This document shows positions 34,296 to 41,779 of a stretch of 64,000 nucleotides of DNA, one piece after another. Every line of letters starts with the position of its first letter. Position 1 is the first letter of the stretch. The stretch comes from Planktosalinus lacus. Lineage in GTDB: Bacteria > Bacteroidota > Bacteroidia > Flavobacteriales > Flavobacteriaceae. The DNA is taken from assembly GCF_014640155.1 (NCBI RefSeq), contig NZ_BMGK01000001.1, positions 372,001 to 436,000 of the forward strand, in the 5' to 3' direction. Made by a program: the position numbers and the translations under genes. The notes under the pieces are model-generated. The model was not told the origin of the DNA. It saw nothing but the letters and a program-made list of their open reading frames with translations, and ran no database searches.

Positions 34296-37139
34296 TTAAT
34301 GCGCTTCCAACCAGTTATTGCCCTCACCCAAATCCACATCCAATGGCACTTCAAGTTTAAAAGCATTTTCCATTTCGGTTTTGATGAGGGTTTTCACTTT
34401 TTCAAGTTCAGGTTTGTAAGCGTCAAAAACCAGTTCATCATGCACCTGAAGCAGCATTTTTGTTTTGTAGTTGCCTTCAACCAGTTTATTGTAAATGTTG
34501 ATCATCGCTATTTTGATGATGTCTGCAGCGCTTCCCTGAATGGGGGCATTTACGGCATTGCGTTCGGCAGCACCGCGCACCACGGCGTTTTGTGAATTGA
34601 TGTCTTTTAAATAACGTCGCCTCCCCAAAACGGTTTGCACATAGCCGTTTTCCCGGGCAAAATCAACCTGTTCTGCCATATAGCTTTTTAGCTTGGGGTA
34701 AGTTTCATAATAGGTGTCTATTAATTCCTTGGCTTCGGTGCGGTTCAGGTCGGTTTGATTGCTTAAACCAAAGGCCGACACCCCATAAATAATCCCAAAA
34801 TTGACCGTTTTGGCATTGCCACGCTGTTCGCGGGTCACTTCTTCCAAGGGCACATTAAACACTTTTGAAGCGGTGGAAGAGTGAATGTCTTCGCCGTTTT
34901 TAAAGGCTTCCATCATTTTGGGCTCCTTACTCAATGCTGCGATGATGCGTAATTCAATCTGCGAATAATCGGCAGCGAGCAAGGTGTATTCTTCATTTCT
35001 GGGAACAAATGCTTTCCGTACTTCGCGGCCACGTTCGGTCCTTATCGGGATATTTTGAAGGTTGGGGTTGTTGCTGCTCAATCGGCCGGTGGCGGCCACG
35101 GTTTGCATATAGTCTGTGTGCACGCGGCCGGTGACTTTACTCACCTGGTTAGGCAACGCATCAACATACGTGCTTTTGAGTTTGCTCAATCCACGATATT
35201 CCAGGACGTCCCTGATAATTTTATGGTCTTTCGCCAAAACGGAAAGCACATCCTCTGCAGTGGAATATTGACCGGTTTTGGTTTTTTTTGGTTTTTTGAC
35301 CAGTTGCATTTTTTCAAATAGGATTTCACCCAGCTGTTTTGGCGAAGCAATATTAAAGGTCTCACCGGCTTCCTTGTAGATTTCTTTTTCCAAGTGCAAA
35401 ATGTCTTCATCCAGCTTTCGCGAAAGCGAGTTTAAGAATTCAGCATCCAGCCTGATGCCTTCCAGTTCCATATGTGCCAGCACAGAAACCAAGGGGATTT
35501 CAATCTCATCAAACAGTTTTTGGGTATTGGCCTCGCCCAGTTCTTTTTCAAAATGGGCTTTGAGTTGCAGGGTGATGTCTGCATCTTCAACGGCATATTC
35601 GGTTTGCAGCTCCATAGGCACATCACGCATCGATTGCTGATTTTTTCCTTTTTTACCAATCAGTTCGGTGATGGAAACGGGTGTGTAATTTAAATAGGTC
35701 TCTGCCAGCACATCCATATTGTGGCGCATATCAGGATTGATGAGGTAATGCGCAAGCATGGTGTCAAACAGTTTTCCTTTTATGGTGACGTTGTATTTGG
35801 CCAGTACTTTAATATCATATTTTAAATTCTGACCCACTTTTTCAATGGTTTCGGCTTCAAAAAACGGACGCAATTGCTCAATGATTTCCTGTACCTCTTC
35901 TTTATTCTCCGGAAAGGGGAGATAGAATCCTTTACCGATTTCCCAGGAAAAGGCAATGCCCACAAGTTCGGCTTCCAAAGGATCAAGACTGGTGGTTTCA
36001 GTATCAAAACAGACTGAAGTTTGTTTCATCAGGTTTTGAAGAAACAATTTGGTGCCCATCCCGGGTTGCACAGTCTGGTAAAAATGGTCTGTGTCCTTAA
36101 TGGTTTTGCGCGAGGAGGTCATGGTGATGTTTTCTGTTGTGCCGCCTTCTGCATCAAAAAGAGAAAACTGGCCCGCTCCGGCAGCATTTCCTTTTGGAGT
36201 GTCAGATGAAGAAGCCGTTTTTTTAGTTTCCTCAGCAGGTGTGTTTGAGCTTTCAGAGCTAAACAATTGTAAAAATTGATCCTTCAGCCTTCTGAATTCC
36301 AGTTCTTCAAAGATTTCCTGTACTTTTTCGCCGTCAGGCATCGAGAGTTCATAGTCTTTGGCATCAAAGGTCACGTCACAGTCAATGAGAATTTTTGCGA
36401 GTTCTTTGGAGAGCATGCCTAGTTCGGCATTTTCTTCTACCTTTTCTTTCATTTTGCCTTTGAGCTTGTCGGTATTGGCCAAAAGGTTTTCCATGGTTTC
36501 AAACTCGGCAAGGAATTTTTTAGCTGTTTTTTCACCCACACCCGGAAGTCCCGGAATGTTGTCTGAAGCATCGCCCATCATTCCCAAAAAGTCAATGATC
36601 TGTTCGGGGCGCTTGACGCCAAATTTTTTCTGAACTTCAGGAATTCCCCAGATTTCAATACCATTTCCCATGCGGGCAGGACGGTACATAAAGATGTTTT
36701 CGGAAACGAGCTGGGCAAAATCTTTATCGGGGGTCACCATAAACACTTTATAGCCTTCCTTTTCGGCTTGTTTGGCTAAAGTTCCAATCACGTCATCGGC
36801 TTCACAACCGGGAAGTACCACCACGGGAATGTGCATCGCCTTTAGAATATCCTGGATATAAGGAATGGCAATCATAATGGGCTCGGGCGTGGCATCGCGG
36901 TTGGCTTTGTATTCGCTGTAAAGTTCGTTGCGCACATCGCTGCCCCCTTTGTCAAAACACACGGCCAGATGATCCGGCTTTTCCCTTCTAATGACGTCGA
37001 GCAACGAATTCATAAACCCCATAATTGCCGAGGTATCCATCCCTTTGGAATTGATCCGCGGATTCTTGATAAAAGCATAATATCCCCTGAAAATGAGTGC
37101 ATAAGCATCCAGAAGGAAAAGTCGTTTTTGTTCGGCCAT
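34296..37139 (-). CDS. polA: DNA polymerase I
   Basis: 947 residues with all three domains. The 5' nuclease (about 1-290) has LFLLDAYALIFRGYYAF, GCEADDVIGTLA and DFLGMMGDASDNIPGLPGVG. The 3'-5' exonuclease (about 350-560) keeps the catalytic Asp and Glu in CFDTETTSLDP, so proofreading is likely active. The polymerase has motif A DYSQIELRIIAALS, motif B KTVNFGIIYGVS and motif C VHDELVFD. The region is richer in G+C than its neighbours: two 60-base samples (35041-35100, 36781-36840) each count 34 G or C. Essential repair and replication enzyme. Confidence 0.97.
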   Translation of the reverse strand: MAEQKRLFLLDAYALIFRGYYAFIKNPRINSKGMDTSAIMGFMNSLLDVIRREKPDHLAVCFDKGGSDVRNELYSEYKANRDATPEPIMIAIPYIQDILKAMHIPVVVLPGCEADDVIGTLAKQAEKEGYKVFMVTPDKDFAQLVSENIFMYRPARMGNGIEIWGIPEVQKKFGVKRPEQIIDFLGMMGDASDNIPGLPGVGEKTAKKFLAEFETMENLLANTDKLKGKMKEKVEENAELGMLSKELAKILIDCDVTFDAKDYELSMPDGEKVQEIFEELEFRRLKDQFLQLFSSESSNTPAEETKKTASSSDTPKGNAAGAGQFSLFDAEGGTTENITMTSSRKTIKDTDHFYQTVQPGMGTKLFLQNLMKQTSVCFDTETTSLDPLEAELVGIAFSWEIGKGFYLPFPENKEEVQEIIEQLRPFFEAETIEKVGQNLKYDIKVLAKYNVTIKGKLFDTMLAHYLINPDMRHNMDVLAETYLNYTPVSITELIGKKGKNQQSMRDVPMELQTEYAVEDADITLQLKAHFEKELGEANTQKLFDEIEIPLVSVLAHMELEGIRLDAEFLNSLSRKLDEDILHLEKEIYKEAGETFNIASPKQLGEILFEKMQLVKKPKKTKTGQYSTAEDVLSVLAKDHKIIRDVLEYRGLSKLKSTYVDALPNQVSKVTGRVHTDYMQTVAATGRLSSNNPNLQNIPIRTERGREVRKAFVPRNEEYTLLAADYSQIELRIIAALSKEPKMMEAFKNGEDIHSSTASKVFNVPLEEVTREQRGNAKTVNFGIIYGVSAFGLSNQTDLNRTEAKELIDTYYETYPKLKSYMAEQVDFARENGYVQTVLGRRRYLKDINSQNAVVRGAAERNAVNAPIQGSAADIIKIAMINIYNKLVEGNYKTKMLLQVHDELVFDAYKPELEKVKTLIKTEMENAFKLEVPLDVDLGEGNNWLEAH

Positions 37140-37758
37140 GGGTGATTGAATTTTAGCTTATAAAACTACAAAACTTATGCGGGCAATTAAAATGGAAATT
37201 GTTTTTTTCAGACTTAAATTGAAGACGGAAGCTTAGCTTCACTTTGTGACTTTGCCATTTAATACGGAAGGGGTGTATCGTGGGATTAGGACTTCCTGGG
37301 GGGAGGATTTGGTTGCTATTAATAAATAAATTTAAAATTAATCTATTTACACTCGGCCCTCTCCTTCCGCCTTCACTTCGACAAGCTCAGTGACCGAGGC
37401 GGATTCAGGCGGCGAAGCGTCGGTATGACAAATACACGGGGTTTGTCTCAAAGCGCACCGAAACCTACCACTTACACCCTCCTCTCTAACCCCTTAGATG
37501 AAGGGGAGATACTACATATATTCTCTCAACCATCTTTCATCTTTCCTTCGAGTTTCTTTCGATAAAAGTCCCTGTTTGCGGGAGAAACTTGAGAAAAACT
37601 CGAAGGATTGACGTTTTAGTATAGGGTAATCCCTTGCGATTGCTACAACAAAGTTAGCGAAATATTTGGAAATAATTAGTTAAATCCCTATGTTTGAGTT
37701 GTCTAACCTTGTTTTCTTGCTTTGTAAGGCAATGAAAACTCTTAAAATATCTACTGTT
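37140..37758. repeat. Repeat-rich intergenic region upstream of polA
   Basis: About 620 bases without a gene. It contains CTTCGACAAGCTCAGTGACC (about 37376-37395), a sequence type widely seen as intergenic repeats, and a long inverted repeat 37545-37606 (arms CCTTCGAGTTT and AAACTCGAAGG) that encloses a smaller GTCCC/GGGA hairpin. Composition is patchy and more G+C-rich than neighbouring intergenic DNA. The polA promoter should lie near 37150-37190 but no exact consensus is seen. Confidence 0.6.
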
Positions 37759-38403
37759 ATGGCAATAATTACAAACAATCCATTTGGCTCCATGTCCGGG
37801 TCGGTCGGGGAGCTGGTGATGAAAACAAACAAACACGGCAAACAAATTGTAAGTGCAAAACCCGATATGAGCAGGGTCAAACCCTCTGTAGTACAAAAGA
37901 TTCAACGCAATAAGTTGAAAGTGGCGATGGAATTTCTTTCCCCTTTAAGCGGATTGATGAAAATAGCTTATAAGCCCTTTAGAAAAAACACCTCAGGCTT
38001 TGATGCGGCCAAGTCCTATTTCCTTAAGGAAGCCCTTATACCTACCGATGACGGGTATATTATTGATTATGGAAAAGCAATGGTCACGTTTGGGGATTTG
38101 CGAATCCCGGAGGGGATCCATATGGTCATAGACGAAGATGACGAAGGCTTTGCCATTAACCTCCAATGGGAAGACAATACCCATCAGGCACTGGCATATC
38201 CTGAGGATACCTTGCTGTTGGTGCTGCATGTGCCTGAAGACGGCCGCTTTATTTATTACAGGGATATTGCAACCAGGGTCTCCCTGAGTGCTTCGATTTA
38301 TCTGGAAAATTACTGGAAGACCAAGGAACTCCAACTCTGGATGGCTTTTATGCAGCCCGAAGCGGAAAGGGCGTCGCCCAGTGTGTATTTGGGGGTGGTA
38401 TAG
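37759..38403 (+). CDS. DUF6266 family protein
   Basis: 214 residues from the ATG at 37759. Upstream ATGs exist (37690, 37735), but the family begins with M-A-x-I-T-N-x-x-x-G followed by a G-S-V-G turn, matching MAIITNNPFGSMSGSVGELV. Other visible parts are KQNIVSAKP-like KQIVSAKPDMSRVKPSVVQ, a helical KIQRNKLKVAMEFL and a C-terminal beta-rich domain with VSLSASIYLENYW. DUF6266 proteins are Bacteroidetes-specific, of unknown function, often in variable gene patches. Its stop codon TAG is the first triplet of a tandem repeat (TAGTATTGAGTA). Confidence 0.75.
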   Translation: MAIITNNPFGSMSGSVGELVMKTNKHGKQIVSAKPDMSRVKPSVVQKIQRNKLKVAMEFLSPLSGLMKIAYKPFRKNTSGFDAAKSYFLKEALIPTDDGYIIDYGKAMVTFGDLRIPEGIHMVIDEDDEGFAINLQWEDNTHQALAYPEDTLLLVLHVPEDGRFIYYRDIATRVSLSASIYLENYWKTKELQLWMAFMQPEAERASPSVYLGVV

Positions 38404-38570
38404 TATTGAGTACTTAGTATTGAGTAATTAGACTCGAGCGTTAGTGAACAGCTGAAGCAATTGAGTATTGAGACTTTGTCAGTCACAATATACACTACAC
38501 ACCCTACATTATACAAATTACAGCTTACAGCCTACAACCTAAAGCCTACCGCCTAAGGAAGGGGAGGTCT
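38401..38570. repeat. Tandem TAGTATTGAGTA repeats and CTACA-rich degenerate repeat
   Basis: TAGTATTGAGTA occurs at 38401-38412 and again at 38415-38426, with a partial copy near 38462-38472. From about 38490 to 38555 the sequence is a degenerate repeat of CTACA/TTACAGC-type units. No gene; this looks like repeat DNA at a rearrangement-prone site. Confidence 0.6.
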
Positions 38571-38907
38571 CTACAACAAACTCTTCACCGCCGGTAAAAC
38601 CTTTACCGTTCTGTGGTCAACATCATAGCAATCCCCGGCGAAAAGCACATGGGTAATCAGATTGGTCATGGTCAGTGGGATGTTTTCTTTGAGGATGGTG
38701 ATGTTATTGTGGGTCAATTGCCCGGGGCCAAATACAATGACCATTCCTGAACTGATAACCTCCACCTTGTTACCATTTTTGATAATGAGCCCGGTGTCTT
38801 CAGCCAATCCTAAACCGATGCGCCCGGGAAAACTGGCAACCGCTTCAGAAAGTCTTCCAAAACATCCGCATTGAATAAAATGGGTGTCGATGATCAGTTC
38901 CGGGACT
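38571..38907 (-). pseudogene. Cyanophycinase C-terminal fragment (disrupted)
   Basis: Read on the minus strand from about 38907, the frame gives VPELIIDTHFIQCGCFGRL and then GLGLAEDTGLIIKNGNKVEV down to VLPAVKSLL. This matches the C-terminal part of cyanophycinase-like S51 peptidases, whose conserved D-T-H-F-x-x-R-x-R-x-G/x-R-L shows R-to-C changes here (CGC). The catalytic Ser region and everything upstream are missing: the frame hits TGA just before 38925, where sequence of another gene begins. A remnant, not a functional gene. Confidence 0.75.
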
Positions 38908-39078
38908 AAGGCTTTTAATATTCAGGCATCACTTTCGGGATATTTGGATTCTGGGAGTAATGTGAATTATACTTTATATATTGCCAAAAACGGAACGGTA
39001 TTGCCCTCTACCGCAGTCCAAACCAAATTTGGATACAGCGGTAAAACCACAGAACTTATGTGTGTAAATAAAAATTGA
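38905..39078 (+). pseudogene. C-terminal fragment of a surface/tail-fibre-like protein
   Basis: The plus-strand frame reads TKAFNIQASLSGYLDSGSNV then YTLYIAKNGTVLPS. It parallels the C terminus of the intact gene downstream (GRVTVIIGAKAPSNSVEF then SIALAKNGVVIPVP), sharing the A-K-N-G-x-V-x-P core, and then runs out of similarity before a TGA. It abuts the cyanophycinase fragment at about 38905, so two unrelated gene ends have been joined here. There is no start region; it is a remnant of a paralogue. Confidence 0.72.
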
Positions 39079-39264
39079 TTGATTTAATATTGGGTTTTTT
39101 AATCATCAAATAAAGTCAGATTATTTTATTAAGAATGCGTTTATCTAAAAAAAACTTAATTTTCTTATTTATAAATATATATTTCAGATATTTGTACTCC
39201 TAAGTCAATAAATACTCAAAATTCTAAGTGTTTTTTAATTTTCAATAAATAAATTAAAAAGCTC
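39079..39264. other. AT-rich spacer before the surface-protein gene
   Basis: Nearly pure A/T sequence with ATTTATAAATATATATTT. It presumably holds the promoter of the next gene but no exact TAnnTTTG is present. Nothing else seen. Confidence 0.45.
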
Positions 39265-40689
39265 ATGAATGTTACCAAATCTTTATCCTTTAAAGGATTT
39301 TTATTTCTTATTATTTTATCTCATTTTAATTTATTCTCTCAAGTTGGCATTGGTACCGTGAACCCGGATCCAGCTTCTGTTCTGGATGTCTCCTCAGACA
39401 GTCATGGTATGCTCATCCCCAGGATGACCACCGTTCAACGCGACGCGATCACCAGTCCGCCGGAGGGTCTTAATATTTATAATCTTACTACAAATACCAC
39501 TGATATCTTCAGCAATGGATACTGGAAGTCTTTGGCTTATGAAAAGACCTCCAATTTGGTGTTTGTTTATTCTATGGATGACCTTCCGGAACCCACAGGA
39601 AATGCAATAACCCTTGATGCCACTAAAATGTATATCTTTTCCGGAATTGTGGATATTTCCCCAAACTATATAGTAATGAATGGAGCGGGCTTGCGGGGTG
39701 TAGACCCCCAAAAAGATGGTGTGATGTCGACCGTGGGTGGTGCTGTACTTAGAAGTATTGATACTGGCATATTCATTCAAAACCTTGCGGTGATACCTGC
39801 AAGTGGCTCTACAATGGCGTATGAGTTTTCAGATGCTACAGGCACTAAATTTTGTAATATATTTTCGGGGGCTTCCGTAGTTGAAGTCGGTATACCTTCA
39901 CTTGGAGTGGGAAGTATTACTGGGTTTAAGGCTGTTACTATTGTAAAGAATTACTGGAATGTTACCGATGGTTTAAAAGTGGGTGGTAATGTGGGTAAAT
40001 TTGCTGCAACTTTAAATTTTATTACTGGAATATCTGCCGGTGCCGGATTGGAATTCAGTAGTGATTTGGTAATCGATGATATTGATCTTACCAGTAATTA
40101 TTTTGTATATAGCGGGCAGACCGGAATTAAGGTCAATGCCGGTGTCACTGTTGACCGGGCAAGGTTAACCACTAATATGTTTCGGGATGTTGTGACACCA
40201 TTAACAGGTGTAGATTCTTATTCGCCGGGATGGAGTATGCAACAAAATACCAATATTCCTGATTCAAGAGCCTACTCATATATATATTTCAATAACAATA
40301 CAACCTCGACAGACTTGACTCTTGTCAATAATTTTTACAAAATCGCCGGAGCAACAACTGTGATTAATCAACAGAGGTTTATAGCGGGGAATAACAAACT
40401 CACATACACAGGAAAAGAACCTATAGTTGGAAGAGTCACGGTTATAATAGGAGCAAAAGCCCCGTCAAATAGCGTAGAATTTTCAATCGCTCTGGCAAAG
40501 AACGGAGTTGTAATTCCTGTTCCTGCTGCATCCATGGGTGCAGCGACAAATAATCAGGCTTTCCAGATTACTCTAAATACAGAAGTTGATTTGGTCACCA
40601 ATGATTATATAGAGGTGTTTTTGAGGTCTAATAATGCTGGTGCAGCTTCACTTACAGTGTCTGATATGCAATTTAGCGTCACAGATTAA
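39265..40689 (+). CDS. Secreted surface / phage-tail-fibre-like protein
   Basis: 474 residues. A signal peptide ends near NLFSQ (about residue 26). The N-terminal module VGIGTVNPDPASVLDVSS then GMLIPRMTTVQRDAI is the repeated opening of Bacteroidetes tail-fibre/adhesin-like proteins. The middle (about 100-370) has turns and short strands typical of a right-handed beta-helix. The C-terminal 100 residues (with SIALAKNGVVIPVP) look like a TNF/C1q-type jelly-roll, the receptor-binding kind of domain in phage fibres. A sister C-terminal fragment lies just upstream. Function unknown; surface binding is an inference from architecture. Confidence 0.72.
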   Translation: MNVTKSLSFKGFLFLIILSHFNLFSQVGIGTVNPDPASVLDVSSDSHGMLIPRMTTVQRDAITSPPEGLNIYNLTTNTTDIFSNGYWKSLAYEKTSNLVFVYSMDDLPEPTGNAITLDATKMYIFSGIVDISPNYIVMNGAGLRGVDPQKDGVMSTVGGAVLRSIDTGIFIQNLAVIPASGSTMAYEFSDATGTKFCNIFSGASVVEVGIPSLGVGSITGFKAVTIVKNYWNVTDGLKVGGNVGKFAATLNFITGISAGAGLEFSSDLVIDDIDLTSNYFVYSGQTGIKVNAGVTVDRARLTTNMFRDVVTPLTGVDSYSPGWSMQQNTNIPDSRAYSYIYFNNNTTSTDLTLVNNFYKIAGATTVINQQRFIAGNNKLTYTGKEPIVGRVTVIIGAKAPSNSVEFSIALAKNGVVIPVPAASMGAATNNQAFQITLNTEVDLVTNDYIEVFLRSNNAGAASLTVSDMQFSVTD

Positions 40690-40746
40690 TACCTGGTTAA
40701 TGAGTCTTTGAATTTGGCCAAAAGATTCTATGATTGTTAGAATACC

Positions 40747-40805
40747 TATCTTGACAAGATACAATCCGTTAGGGAATTATTATATGATTATTAAAAATTC
40801 CCTAA
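40747..40805. repeat. Palindrome and inverted repeat upstream of the thioredoxin-like gene
   Basis: TATCTTGACAAGATA (40747-40761) is a perfect palindrome around one base; TTAGGGAATT (40769-40778) and AATTCCCTAA (40796-40805) are 10-bp inverted arms with a 17-base loop. They lie 30-90 bases before the -7 element. They could be operators or the end of the preceding transcript; no T-run follows. Confidence 0.5.
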
Positions 40806-40831
40806 AAATCACCACATTTCACCATAAATAC

Positions 40832-40839
40832 TATATTTG
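40832..40839 (+). promoter_or_regulatory. -7 element of the thioredoxin-like gene (TATATTTG)
   Basis: Exact TAnnTTTG match 23 bases before the ATG. Confidence 0.6.
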
Positions 40840-40861
40840 TATAACTTAAAGAGGTTGTACT

Positions 40862-41158
40862 ATGTCAAAATTTGGTGAATTAATCAGTGCTCCGGTTCCT
40901 GTTTTACTGGATTTTTATACAGAATGGAACGAACAGTCCACAGCGATGCACCCCGTGTTGAGAGATGTGGCGGCTGCTCTTGGCGATAAAGCCAAAGTAA
41001 TCAAAATTGATGTTGAAAAAAACAAAGATCTAGCCGAAGCATTAAGAATCAAAGGCCTTCCCACACTCATGATTTACAAAAACGGCGAGATGAAATGGCG
41101 CCAAAGTGGTGAGCAGGATGCCAACACGCTCATAGGGCTTGTCAATGAATATGTTTAA
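40862..41158 (+). CDS. Thioredoxin-fold protein lacking the CxxC active site
   Basis: 98 residues with the thioredoxin fold: strand PVLLDFYTEWN, a helix, KVIKIDVEKNKDLAEAL, the cis-Pro turn GLPTLMIYKNG and a C-terminal helix. Where thioredoxin has WCGPC, this protein reads WNEQS, so both catalytic cysteines are missing and disulfide chemistry is not possible at that site. It may act as a binding or chaperone module. Short AT-rich leader with a consensus -7 element. It overlaps the end of the convergent deacetylase gene by 4 bases. Confidence 0.88.
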   Translation: MSKFGELISAPVPVLLDFYTEWNEQSTAMHPVLRDVAAALGDKAKVIKIDVEKNKDLAEALRIKGLPTLMIYKNGEMKWRQSGEQDANTLIGLVNEYV

Positions 41159-41775
41159 ATCGCTTTAAACACAAAACCCTTTTCTGAAAAATGCCTTAAT
41201 ACTTCCGGTAAGGCGTATCTTAAGTTTTTTTCTGCTTTCAAGCTGTCGTGAAAAATTACGATACTGCCATTTGTTGCATTAGATAGTACGTTTTTCAGGC
41301 AAATTTCAGGGGAAATAGACTGGTCAAAATCTGCACTCAATACATCCCACATTACAATTTGATACTCACTGTTTATAAGAGCCTTTGCTTTTTTTGAATC
41401 CAACTTTCCATAAGGTGGCCTGAAAAGTAACGGTTGTTTAAAATAAACTTCCGCTTTTTTAGTGTTTTCCATATATTCATCAAAACTCGTTTTTGAAGCA
41501 TTGAGGTGATTGAATGTATGGTTACCCAACTGGTGTCCTTCCGCTTTAAGTTGAGCAAATAGTGCCGGATGCTTTTGGATGTTATGACCTATGCAAAAAA
41601 AAGTTGCTTTGGCATTGTATTGCTTTAATTGTTGTAATACCCAGGGAGTGACATCAGGAATGGGACCATCGTCAAAAGTTAAATACACCGTTTTTTGCTT
41701 ACGCGAAAAGTGCCAGATCCGTTTAGGAAACAAGTAGCTTATAAAAAACGGATTTTTTACAACATAGTTTTTCAC
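41155..41775 (-). CDS. Polysaccharide deacetylase (NodB-type)
   Basis: 206 residues with a NodB homology domain (CE4). Motif 1 is TFDDGPIPD with the catalytic and metal Asp pair, motif 2 HTFNHLNAS with the two metal His residues, motif 3 RPPYGKLDSKK. The length and lack of a clear signal peptide suggest a minimal single-domain enzyme that removes acetyl groups from sugars such as peptidoglycan GlcNAc; the substrate is not evident. It starts 4 bases after the DUF2723 stop on the same strand, so the two are cotranscribed, and a joint cell-surface glycan role is plausible. Confidence 0.9.
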   Translation of the reverse strand: MKNYVVKNPFFISYLFPKRIWHFSRKQKTVYLTFDDGPIPDVTPWVLQQLKQYNAKATFFCIGHNIQKHPALFAQLKAEGHQLGNHTFNHLNASKTSFDEYMENTKKAEVYFKQPLLFRPPYGKLDSKKAKALINSEYQIVMWDVLSADFDQSISPEICLKNVLSNATNGSIVIFHDSLKAEKNLRYALPEVLRHFSEKGFVFKAI

Positions 41776-41779
41776 TAAC

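Noticed and set aside
40730-40851. Plus-strand frame of 39 codons before the thioredoxin-like gene
   Set aside because: It crosses the inverted repeat and the promoter element, and the peptide has no coding-like features.
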